DNA of 64,000 nucleotides, from positions 20,420,944 to 20,484,943 of the forward strand of contig OX459098.1 of assembly GCA_949775045.1 (NCBI GenBank), written 5' to 3'. The position numbers were made by a program, and so were the translations under genes. The notes under the pieces were generated by a model. The model made no database searches. It was not told the origin of the DNA and saw nothing but the letters and a program-made list of their open reading frames with translations. Position 1 is the stretch's first letter. The number at the start of each line of letters is the position of its first letter. Of the stretch, positions 21,431-33,200 are shown in pieces. The stretch is from Metridium senile. Its lineage: Eukaryota > Cnidaria > Anthozoa > Actiniaria > Metridiidae.

Positions 21431-22408
21431 CTAGCGAAGATAGTGGTCCAGTGCAATCCTGTGTTGTCCAAGTGCTGTAGAACTAGTGAAGAACCTTCCA
21501 CATGGTACACAAGCGTAATGTAGCAACTCCTCGCCATGTTGCTCCAAACTGACTCGGCGTCTAAAACTTTTAAAACACACCCCACAAGTATGTAGCACAT
21601 CGGGTAAGCATTTCGGTCTAACGCGTGTACTTTGGACGGAGCAAAACTTCTCGAAAAATTCACTGCGTCTTCGCCTCCAAACGGCATAGCTGACGATTCC
21701 GTAAACACGACGGCCAGGTGCACGACGGCGGTCTTCATGCGCGCGGTATGAGCTATACCTCTGCAGCTCACGTGCTCTGGCGTGATACCTTCTTCTTGGG
21801 GCGACTAACTTAGCTAAAGTAGAACTCCTGAAAGGAAGCTGACGATGGTAGGATCTACGAGGTGTTGGTCGGCGTGGTTTGTATTCAGAGTATCTACATG
21901 TGCGTGTCTCTTGATAGCTGCTGTAGTTGTCATCGGCGCTGACAACATTTCGCTCGATCTTTACTTTTAACTGAGTTTCACGGTATTCATATTCCTGTCC
22001 TCTAGTAGTCTTCTCAGGGCTGCTGCATCTTGACGAAGTAATACTAACTTCTCTGTATTCTCTACGGTAGATTTCACCACGGCTTACCACAACCTTAACG
22101 GAGCCGTAAAGAATTTTAGGATGGTTTTTGACGTCTTCTAGTCGATGTGTCTTTACAAGTCGACACATTCCATTTTTCTCGAGCTCTTGAAAGACCCAGA
22201 GACGTCTATTGTTAAGGGTATACCATTCCCAATGTTCTTGGTTCCAAACTACATGTATTCTAGGAATATCATCCATTGTTATCTCGTGGTTTTGCAGTTG
22301 TGTTAATGTTTCTGTCAACTTTATGTTGTTGTCAAAACGGTCGCTGATAGCATTTGTGGTGAATCGAATATCTGACGGTTTTAACATCACAATGTACGAA
22401 AAATCCAT
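21431..22408 (-). CDS. Conserved N-terminal module plus two C2H2 zinc fingers
   Basis: A single-exon frame of 325 residues. Residues 9-85 (KPSDIRFTTNAISDRF ... HVVWNQEHWEWYTLNNRRLWVF) resemble a module I have seen in uncharacterised eukaryotic proteins, reminiscent of ParB/sulfiredoxin-like domains because of the IRFT and NRRLW motifs; that family link is from memory and unverified. The middle (about 110-265) is basic, rich in Arg, Ser and Tyr and probably disordered. The C-terminus has two closely spaced C2H2 fingers with CX2CX12HX5H spacing (Cys275, 278, His291, 297; Cys300, 303, His316, 322). A role in nucleic-acid binding is inferred, not shown. The protein is divergent from BIRC6, with about 1.1 kb between start codons. 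Met8 is an alternative start. Confidence 0.75.
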   Translation of the reverse strand: MDFSYIVMLKPSDIRFTTNAISDRFDNNIKLTETLTQLQNHEITMDDIPRIHVVWNQEHWEWYTLNNRRLWVFQELEKNGMCRLVKTHRLEDVKNHPKILYGSVKVVVSRGEIYRREYREVSITSSRCSSPEKTTRGQEYEYRETQLKVKIERNVVSADDNYSSYQETRTCRYSEYKPRRPTPRRSYHRQLPFRSSTLAKLVAPRRRYHARARELQRYSSYRAHEDRRRAPGRRVYGIVSYAVWRRRRSEFFEKFCSVQSTRVRPKCLPDVLHTCGVCFKSFRRRVSLEQHGEELLHYACVPCGRFFTSSTALGQHRIALDHYLR

Positions 22409-23554
22409 GTCGACACAGCCTATAGCCCTTCAAAGGTGCTACTAGCACTTATAAGGTGGAAAGACTTACAATTTGTGTTTAAATAATAGCTTTTTGAAGC
22501 AAACTTATTACTTGTAACTAGACACACACGACCGCCAAGGTACATAGTTTTGCACGTGGGCAATGTTATGATTGTAGCGCGCGCTGAATCACTGGTAAGC
22601 AAATAAACAAACATTTATTTTCGCGGGAATCTCTCCACTAAGCGATTGTTTGTCTGCAAAATTGAATTTTAAATTATCAAAAAAGCCAGCAGAAAGAGCA
22701 ATACTTTACTTTTGCATTTTGATTTACTTTCCAATTTCAAAAATTTATTCTTCGTTTGCAACTGACGTCATCACATGTCATCACCAAACCGAAATATTTT
22801 TTATATCTCGTATTAAAACATGCACTATATATGTTATAGTTAACTGTTTTAAAAATACATTTCTGAAGTTTGGGTTTATAAAAGTTTTTGGTTCTCGAGA
22901 TATTCAAGTTAGAATTGTGTCACGCAATGCCGGTCACGTATCCGAATCGGGCGATAAAAAGCAAGAATAATTTGTTCCTTTTCAAAACATTTGGTTCGTA
23001 AAGACTTTTAGCATCTAATTCAAGTACATTTTAACGAAATATTTTTTAAATGTTTCAGTTTCCCTTCATTTCAGACCTTAGAAGTTTTGGCCGCCATCTT
23101 GGAGGATATGAGATGTCCTCCAGCATGGCCGCTCCATACATTCTTACCAAATATCGCGCAACTTTGATCGCGCATAATTCTGCATCCAAATACTCTACAG
23201 ATTCAAAAATCGGTCAATATACTCAGTTTTGAATGCTCTAAAAGAATATGAATGTCATTTTTCAATACGACTAAGAAATATTAAAGGTTGTGAAATTTGA
23301 GATCGGCAGAAATTGGCTTATTATGGTCTATTATGTCCCGATTATCACGTGGTTGCAAACGAAGAATAGGTTGAAATGAAATAAAGATAGATAAAGTGAG
23401 CATATAAATTTTATTCATACGAACAACACAAAATACAAAAATGAGATAAAATAGATAAAACATTTATATTTTTTAATCTTTGATTTTTGTCATAAAGTTT
23501 AGTGTGTACAAATGTTGGGCTCCCTGTGTGTAGTCGCGCGGGGAGGCATGGTAC
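22409..23554. other. Intergenic region between divergent genes
   Basis: Shared upstream region of the zinc-finger gene (minus) and BIRC6 (plus). A+T-rich, with YY1-like words near 23089 and near the BIRC6 start. No TATA box, no coding frame and no clear transposon recognised. Confidence 0.6.
23089..23102 (-). promoter_or_regulatory. YY1-like motif, candidate BIRC6 promoter element
   Basis: GGCCGCCATCTTGG contains, on the minus strand, AAGATGGCGGC, the YY1 consensus frequently found at TATA-less promoters. A related CAAGATGGCC overlaps the BIRC6 initiation region at 23572. Position relative to transcription start is unknown, so this is suggestive only. Confidence 0.3.
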
Positions 23555-24262
23555 ATGTTGCACCATGAAGCCAAGATGGCCGTCGAGGAGTGGTTTCTGC
23601 AGGAAGAAGGTTGTCTTCAGTTTAATGGCCGACCTATATCAATATCCTATTCACCAACATCACATTGCTTCATCGCTACTCTCGAAGATGGATCCATTGA
23701 AGTTTTAGATGTAAGCTCGGGGCGTACATTGAAACGCACCTTTCTTGAAGGTACGTCATTGGTCACTTGGTCTCTCGTAAAAATGCCTCAAAAATCCTCA
23801 TTATAACTTTGATTATGCGCCATCTTTGCCGCTTTATTGATTATGCAATCATTTTTATTTGACATCAAATATTTTTGTTATTTTTCACGCTGTTTAAAAC
23901 TGTAAAATGTTCGTTTATATGACGACGATGTTACATGACAATACAGTTGAAACTACTTCCTCCTATTACCAAGTTTTCTCGCTCTCAAAGTTAATCGCCT
24001 TGCGACCAAGGTAATGTTTACTAAATAAATGAATTACTAATCATTCTGTATGTTTTTTGTGGCTACAGGGGTTAATTCAAGTGAGTTTAGCTCTCTTCAA
24101 TGTCGGTTTTGTCCTGAAGTTGAAAAACTCTTCGTTAGTAACAGCAATACAGTTGGGCTGCGAAAGGACCTAAATGGCGTATTATTACTGGATAGTATAT
24201 TACAAGCACCAGTGGCTGAGGACTGTGATACTCCAATTACATTAGAGCTTACAGTTGCTGAT
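23555..24262 (+). CDS. BIRC6: BIRC6 exons 1-2, N-terminal beta-propeller start
   Basis: Exon 1 (23555-23750) and exon 2 (24069-24262) encode EEWFLQEEGCLQ ... GSIEVLDVSSG and then VGLRKDLNGVLLLDS. They align with the human N-terminus (WLVLRDGC, GTIKVID, VGCRKDLNGILLLD). GSIEVLD is a WD-type blade strand. The intron phase is 1 at the first junction and 0 after exon 2. Confidence 0.93.
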
Positions 24263-27200
24263 GTAAGTTTGATATTACAATTTCAAAATTTGTTATTATC
24301 TCAAAGTAATGATCTTTCCCAGTCCCTTACATCTTATCTCCCACTTTCCATCCCCTCCACAAAAAATGTAACTGTCAATCAAGGCAACATATTTAAAATA
24401 GTGTCTATATACTATAATATAAACACTCTGGGAGCAAGAGCAAGAGAGAAATCTTAAAGAAACATGAAGCATAGTCAGAGCTACAGCTCCCTACTGCAAT
24501 ATAAACACGCTGGGAGCAAGAGCAAGAGAGAAATCATTAAAGTGCTAGTCTTACGAGTATGACAAAATTTCTAAAAATTATACCTTTTAAAACTTCAGAT
24601 GATGGTCATATCACTGTTCAAATTTTATTTTCATACGAGTCCGGGAAGTTGCTGTATTTAGCGTCTGAAGTTCGGCACTTTGCGTCCGCCATTAATCGAT
24701 CGCGTTCTTCTGAGCCGGCCTGTCATTAAAGGAAGTGACGTCATATGCGCAACGCTCGAATGTTCATTGCTACTAAACCTCTGTTATTTATATTGTCCGA
24801 TGGTCATAATTCATCAAATGTTTCATTGATTCTTGAATATTTTTACGTCCAAACTCTAAAACATGTCTCCTACAATATGTGTTGTTCAAGTTTGATCGAA
24901 TTTGTCTTACAATAACGCCGAAATTTCAATTCATTTCAGTCAATAGACTAAATATGAACAAATCGGATTTGCCCGCACAAAAATAGAAAACTTTCGCAAA
25001 GACATTATCTGCTTGATTCATTTCAAAAGAGACCAACTTACAAGGAATGTTTACATCGAGGGATGCAAAAGGCAATTTGTAAAACGAGAGTGTCTAAAGA
25101 ATGGAACTAAAGAAACTCATCAGTAAAGAGCGCTAAACTATATATGCATCATTGTCATAAAAGCTTGCCCTACGTAAAGCAAAAGTGACAAGCATTTGTT
25201 GTATCTCGTATTTAGATTTATTGTTGTTTTTTATCAGTCTTCATTATTTCATCAAAAACGCTACACTCCTTTTGATATAAAGAGCTCAGTTTTTTTACTG
25301 CCAAAATGTTATGAAACTGGATTTGTTTTGAGTTAGTGAGTATGTCAGCCTACGTAAGGTCAAAATGGAAATCATTCCAAATCAAATAACGTATGTTTTA
25401 CTGATCTAAGAATATGTATTATAAGTTACAGAATTAACAAACTAAACAACTATAAAACAATTCGCAGAAAAAAATAAAGACGAAAACTTTGAGTTTGTTT
25501 ATGAAATGAACGCTCTTGGATGCCAGTATAAATAGTAAGCACATATTGCGAGTTGTCAGTGTGGCATTTTATCTAGCTTCATGAACGTGCATGGAAAACT
25601 GATTTTAACGATTAACAAATTGAAAGAGCTTGCACTTGTGATTAAAAAGCTACATAATTTTTAGAATACTCTAGATAGATTACTTACTTTTGTACACGCT
25701 GATTTGGTTACGGGCGAACAACGGCATGCAAACTATATATGAAGTAACTTCGGTTACAACACAAAACGAACAAATCAAGACAACAATTCTAGCACAATAA
25801 ACGTCTTTTAATGCTTATTCAATACACCAATCAGGCTATGCAGTGTCCTACATCTTTTCCCTACAATGATCGTTATACAGCGACTATACTCTTCATGTTT
25901 TACAATACAGTTGTAAACATGGTAAACTACACAGAGAATATTTGCACTCGCAAAATAAACATAAAAGTTCATGATAAATTTCTTAAATATACTGATAGAC
26001 TTACTAAAGATATAACTTGTAATTGATTATGAATTGCAATTAATGATTTTATATTGATTTCATGGGTTCCCGTAGCTGTTTTTGTTTTTAGTTTCGACTC
26101 GAGCTGTTGATCTACAATATCCTTACGTTCTTCTTCGATAGCACAATCTTCTCTTGATTTTTTTTTACCAACGGCTCTAAATCACTTTCAGACTTCTATG
26201 AAGTAGTTGATGATGGTGTTCCATACTTTTTTTCGTCTTTTTTGCGTGGTAATGGTATAAAACTCGCATCAAAAGAGCACGCTACTTCATATAAATATTA
26301 GTAAGGAATGTATTGCGACCAGAAGCGTCTTGCGCATATGATGTCACACACTAAAATGTACAACCGCTGAACAGTATCAAGAACGAGTAATGGCGGACAA
26401 AATTTTAGCATTTTTGACAGCAATTTTTAGGTGCAAAAAAGTTTTTTTTTTGCATAAATTTTCTGTAACTATCCTTTTTAGGCATATATTTAAGGATAGC
26501 ATTCTTAAAAAGTGCGAATTTTGCACCTTGATTTTCGTAAGACTAGCACTTTAAGAAACATGAGGCATAGTCAGAGCTACAGCTCCCAGAGTGTTTATAT
26601 TACAGTATACAGAGAAGTGGATGTATGGCTTTTTTTAAAGTGTCTCAGTCTGATATAAACACAAGAGCAAGCCAATCAAAGCACACATAATCTTATATTT
26701 TTTTTTATAAAAGACCAAGTAAAAACTGTTTATTATTTTTGTCTGTAATGAGTTTGAAGTTGATAAGAAAAGATTTGAATGCTTTAGTATTAAATATTGC
26801 ACTTGTTTGAACTTTTACTTTCATATTTCCAGTGTATTTTACATCACTTTTCAATCTTTTGTTTCCGAAGTTCATTACATCAAAAGTTTACAATGAACTT
26901 TGTTGTGGAAACTTACTTCCTGCGTAATTTCAGTAGTAGGGTTAGATTAAGGCATTGTTTCTCCTTCAGGCTAAACAGCTTCAGTGTGGGATTGAGGCAT
27001 GTATCCCAACAGCTGTTCCTCCTGTACTGGACGTCATGGAAACCTTACGAGAACAAATAAAAGTAGAAATCAACAAGCATCAAACATCGTCAACATCAGC
27101 GAAGTCATCTACTGGTAACACAACAGGATTGTCATCAGATGAATCTGACAAAGCCGCCAAGGTAGGGAAATACTGATCACAAATCAGAAACATGATTACA

Positions 27201-30200
27201 CTTACATTAGTTTATCAGAACGTTGTGTTGAAATCAAAATACTACTCACTGCCTTGTTGTTTTGTTCTCAAGATGATTCCCTCCTCAATTGTTAGATACC
27301 AACCAAATAGTCTTCACAATAACTTTATTTTGTTCCTAATACTTGTAATATAACATACAACTATAGTAGATTATTTTATTGTACAAAACTCAAGTCTTGA
27401 CAGACAATCATGGTCATTGTATCTAAATACGATTTACCTACAATCCTAATGTGCAAAGCTTTTATAGATATATAATAATGTCTAAATGTGTTTGAAATTG
27501 CGATAGAGGGGACTTCAGTGGAACACAAAATAAAGTGCATTATTCATCCAAACTATGCAATTTAATCTAATCCTTACTTGTTTGATTACAGTGGAATACT
27601 TGTAAACTGCAGCTTCCTGCCGGTGCATTACTCTGTGCCTTTGACGGTATGGTGACATCTTTACACAAGAGCCATCGGACTAGTACAGCTCTGCCGATTG
27701 CATCTGCAATGCTTGCCAGGGTAATGGCACTTACTGGTACATCTGTATTGGAGAAGAGAGGACAACCTGTTTACAAGCAGCTCATGTTTGTTGAAGCTGC
27801 AAGACGACAGACTTTCTCAACATGGCCGCACACTGATTACAAGTATGTAAAATACAATAAAGTAATGAAGCTATGCTCCTATTAGTGAAGATACAAGTAT
27901 GTCAAATACAATAATGAAGCTATGCTTCTATTAGTGAAGATACAAGTATGTCAAATACAATAAAGTAATGAAGCTATGCTTGTACTAGTGAAGATACTTG
28001 AAAAAACATTCCATGTCTTCCAGGCAGGGAAGGTCATAATGCAATTTGATTTGGAATCAGCAATTGTCCTATTTCATTATGACGTCACATCAAAACATTC
28101 TATTGTTCTAATGCTAAGGATCATGGTTGCCAGTTGGGGACATTCATAACAACAATACGAGAATACACGATAAAATTGCATTTACAATTAGACGGATAGA
28201 AAAGGAATGACAACAAAATGCCATAAATATGAAAGTATAAACATAGACACATAACATACATAAAAATTAGATAATTTGAAGCTCAATTTTCAAAGGGAAA
28301 GAAGATTTAGTTGAAATTACCATTGTTTTCGGCGATTCTATCCCCCACTAAAACACATCGTGACGTCATAATGAAATAGGGCAATTGGAATGAAATATCA
28401 AAGAAGTTTGCTTTGTGGGATAGAGAAAAACTTTTTAAAAACAATTTACTATTAGATAAATTTGTTATGAATAAGGTTGTTCTGATACTTCATTGTAATC
28501 TTTTTGGTGAAAAATAAAATATTCAATCAATTAGACCTTGCGGGTTCTCATGAAGTTAAAGTATTTGGTAACTGATATTTTATTCAGAACATTAACAGAA
28601 CATATCATAGTTAAAAATAAGACAATGCCATTAAATTGTGTTGTGTGTTTGATTAAGGTGGGCTTACCCAGAAGCTATGGCACAAGCAGGGTTCTACCAC
28701 CAGGTATGAGACATATGTCATGTATTTCTTTGTTTAGATGAGAAGGACCAAACTGCAAGGCTGCCCTCCTTATATCAGTTTTGTTGAATAAGAATGATAG
28801 TTATTTAGTCATGGCTGGCATACATTAATGATATCATATTTGTTTTTCTTATCTGTTTGAGTCTACTGCCGTTTTCGTCTTTCTGCAAACTCAGACATTC
28901 CAACGGCTAGTTGTGTATACGTATTTGGCTGCTGCTAATTATTTGGCACCTTTTATTATTTGTGATGGCTGCCAAAGACGTATTTCACAACTAACAGTTG
29001 CAATGACTGAGTTTGCAGAAAGTTGAGAACGGCAGTAACTGTATTGTTGTAGTTTGTAAGCTGACTGAAGTGATTTGTTTTTACAGCCTGCCTGTACTGG
29101 AGATGATAGAGCAATGTGCTTTACTTGTAGTGTTTGTCTTGTATGCTGGGAACCCACTGATGAACCATGGTAGGAACAGTCTGAATACATCATTCTTGTA
29201 ATATTAATCATGATTATTGTCATCATCAGAACAGTCCTTGAAATGATTATCATCATTAGTATCATTTATTTAAAAAATTCATGAATAATTAATGAGACAT
29301 TTTCAAAAGAAATCATGTCAGACCATGACAAGTGTTGTAAATCTTCTTATTATATAACATATAGTGGTATACCGAGTGATATCAACTAGATAAAAAGCCT
29401 ATCCTAGTCATGAAGATATCATTGATATCACACATGTGTGATATCACTCTCAACCAATCAACTTTCAACTTTTTTTTTTTTCTTCAATCTGTTATATAAT
29501 AAACAGAACATTACATGTGCGCTTGGAGATATGAATTTTATCTTCTCGTGTCCAAAAGATATCCCACTCATTCGCTGCGCTCACTCGTAGGATATCTTAT
29601 CAACACTCGAAGATAAAATTCATATCTCCGCGCGCCCATGTAATATCCTCTATATACAACACTAGTGTTGTATATCCTAATTTGCATAAGTTTTAACTGG
29701 TAATTTTACGGCAAAATTTATTTTAATCTTGAAAACTTTGGTATAATATGAAAAGGCTAACCAAGACATTTTTTAAGTCGTTTACAACATTCGCGTCCGT
29801 GTTGTATCGGCGATACAATCGCGCGCCTTCGGCTTGCGATTGTATCTGCCGATACAACACGGCTGCTTATGTTGTAAACATTACATAACCACCATTATTG
29901 TCATCATCTGCATTGACATGATTATCATCATTGCTATCAACATTGGTATCATCAAGCATATCTATTTATATCATTGTCACAATCATTATCATCATTAGTA
30001 TCATTTATATAACCATCATTATTGTCATCATCTGCATTGACATGATTATCATCATTGCCATCAACATTGGCATCATCAATCATCTTTATTTGTATCATCA
30101 TCACAATCATTATCATCATCAATATTGTTATCTACATCATCATAAGTGTCATTACCATCATCACCATTAACATCATCATGATTGCAGACATAATAATTTC

Positions 30201-33200
30201 TATCATCATCACCATTCATCAGCATCATCATTGTCATTACCATCATCATCATCATGATTGCAGTTATCTCTATAGTCATAATAATTTCTATCATCATCAC
30301 CATCATCATCACCATTAACATCATCTTATACAATAACTATTTGAAATCACGTATTTTGATTGGTTGAGGCGCGTGATTTATGAGAGCACACAGCACAGGC
30401 GTTTGCATGTTGCAGGGTTCATACGGGTTTTGGAAAGTCTTGGAAAGTTTTGGAAATTGGTAATGCATTTTTCCAGGACCTGGAAAGTTTTGGAAAATTC
30501 CTTTTTCACCTGCTGGGCTATGGAAAAGTTATGAATTTTTTGTCGGTTGCCCAGCTCCTACCTTGCAAAGAACTGTTTTCGTTGTAATTGAAAAACGGCT
30601 GATGATTTTTTTGCCTGCCGCAATCAATGCCCATTGGCACTTTTCGCTTGTGTGGTTTTGGAATTTTGAGTAATAGGCTTTGAAAAAGTTTTGGAAAAGT
30701 TTTGGAAATTTTCTCTGAGGATTCTGTACTAACCCTGATGTTGATCAATTTGTATTTTATAAAAGAAATAAAAAACTTGCTTTCTGTGCTGTATGCAGTT
30801 ATAAGCACTTGGGGACTGTCAGAACACTCGAAGCTTCGCCGCGTGCTTCTCTTAACACTTCTCTCGTGTTCTGACAACCCCGCGTGCTTTATAACTGCAC
30901 ACAGCAGGCGCGTGTTTTCTATTCCTTCAATCATCATCATGATTGCAGTTATCTCTATATAGTCATAATTATTTCTATCATCATCACCATTCATCAGCAT
31001 CATCATTGCCATGTGTTCACCAAATACTGGTAACCCATGTCTGCACCAATTCCATTAATCTTGAGGTGTTTTCTAATAGGTCAGAACATGAACGCCATTC
31101 TGCTGAATGTCCATTTGTAAGAGGAGACCGTACAGAAAATGTACCTATGTGTGGTAAGTATAAAATTATGTATAATAAAACATGTTGATATGGGTCCTTA
31201 GACTGTGTACTGGAAACCTATTGTATTCTTTGTTAGGTTCCTTCTTTGTTTAAATTGTAGTCTTTTGTTGTCTCTATTGAATTACATAGACTTTGTCCGG
31301 TACATGGACAAGGAGCCAGTGATATACTGTATTGCTAACATGTATACTTATAATATCTTGGTACACTCTGTGCATAATAATTATAATTGATATTAAGATC
31401 ATAATCAATGCCATGCAGTATATATAACACACTTTCCATGTAAAATATTTTCAAATGTGCTTTGCAATGTATCTTAAACAGGTTCCCATTTAAATTTGTA
31501 CTTTCCCATTTAAATCTGTACTTATGCAAATTTTGTTGATGTGTGCTGATCTGTGTGTTTAGCACACATCAACACAATTTGCATAAGTACAGATTTAAAT
31601 GGGAAAGTACAGATTTAAATGGGAACCTGTTCTTATGACTTTTAGAATATATATTTTTTGTTATAATCATCATCTTTATTTGAGGATGATGATGATTATC
31701 ATAAAAAATGTGTTATCATCATCATTTTTTTTATCTCATGTGGTATTTACCTACTTGTTTTCAGTAAGTCTTGCTACAACTCCCGCTAAGCCTCATGGTG
31801 ATTCAAGTAAGGCTAAGGTTAGTGACACATGCATGTACATGTAAACTTTCCCTACACAATCACACACTCCAGGTTTGATATCATTTTGCGAAGTTTAGCA
31901 GCACATACATGTAAACTTTCCCTACACAATCACACACTCCAGGTTTGATGTCAAGTCGTCAAGGTTAGTGACACATGTAAACTTTCCCTACACAATCACT
32001 CACTGCAGGTTTGATGTCATTCCTACTACACTTTTTCCACCTTACTGAAAATTTCTCTTCATTGAAAATGTTCATGTTCATTTCCGGCCCCTTAAAGGCG
32101 ATAGTCTTTACATATACGTGGTTACAAATATAACTAATAACTATAATGGTAACTAAATAAACTAATTAAAAATGATCTCAATAGATCACAGTTGATGATT
32201 GCTTGTTCTTTGCTGTAATGTCCTCTGCTGCTTCCAACATGACTATCTTGTCAATGGGTCGAACGAGTTCTCCAGTACTGGTCTTCAACCTCACTGAGCG
32301 TACTAAACCATCGTCACTACTCTTGCGTACTTCCAGTATTCTTGCTAATGGCCAGGAACTACGGGGTGCGTTATCATTCTTCACCAGTACTACATCGTTG
32401 ATAGACACGTTATTGAGCTGTTTGGTCCACTTCTGGCGCTCCTGTAGGGACGGTAAATACTCCCGGGTCCATCGCCTCCAGAACACATTAGCTAGGTATT
32501 GGACCTGACGCCATCTCTTGCGACTGTAGATGTCTGTCTCGTCGAATAAGCCTGGCGGTACTGATGGACCGGCCCGCAACAGCAGTAAGTGGTTTGGGGT
32601 GAGCGGTTCTGCATCTCTTGGATCGTCAGATAGCTTGGTGATTGGTCGTCCATTCACGATAGACTCTACTTCACACATCAGCGTAGATAAGCTTTCATCA
32701 TCAAGTCGTTGCTCCTTTACTAGCGCCCGTAAGACTTTGCGCACCGTACGTATACATCGCTCCCAAACACCGCCGTGGTGGGAGCCTGCAGGTGGGTTAA
32801 ATGTCCACTTGATTCCGCGTTGACTCAAGTAGTCGTTGATCTGTGATTGGTTCCAATCTGCAACAGCCTTTCTCAGCTCTTTCTCTCCACACACGAAGTT
32901 CCCGCCGTTATCCGACCTCATCTCTTCGGGTAGACCTCTTCTTGCTATGAAGCGCCGTAAGGCATTGATAAACGAGTCCGTGTCTAACGAGTTAGCTATT
33001 TCTATGTGTACGGCTCTCAATGATAGACATGTAAATATAACACCATATCTCTTCACGTTGACTCTCCCACGGCGCACTTCGAATGGACCGAAACAGTCTA
33101 CTCCAGCAAAGGTAAATGGTGGTCTGGTAGCGGTAACTCGATCAGCGGGAAGATTAGCCATCTTCTGCTGCATAACTGGGGCTTGACGTCGTCTACAGTC

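Noticed and set aside
29931..30333. Overlapping open frames on both strands (Ile/His-rich, Met/Asp-rich)
   Set aside because: ATC microsatellite in BIRC6 intron 6.
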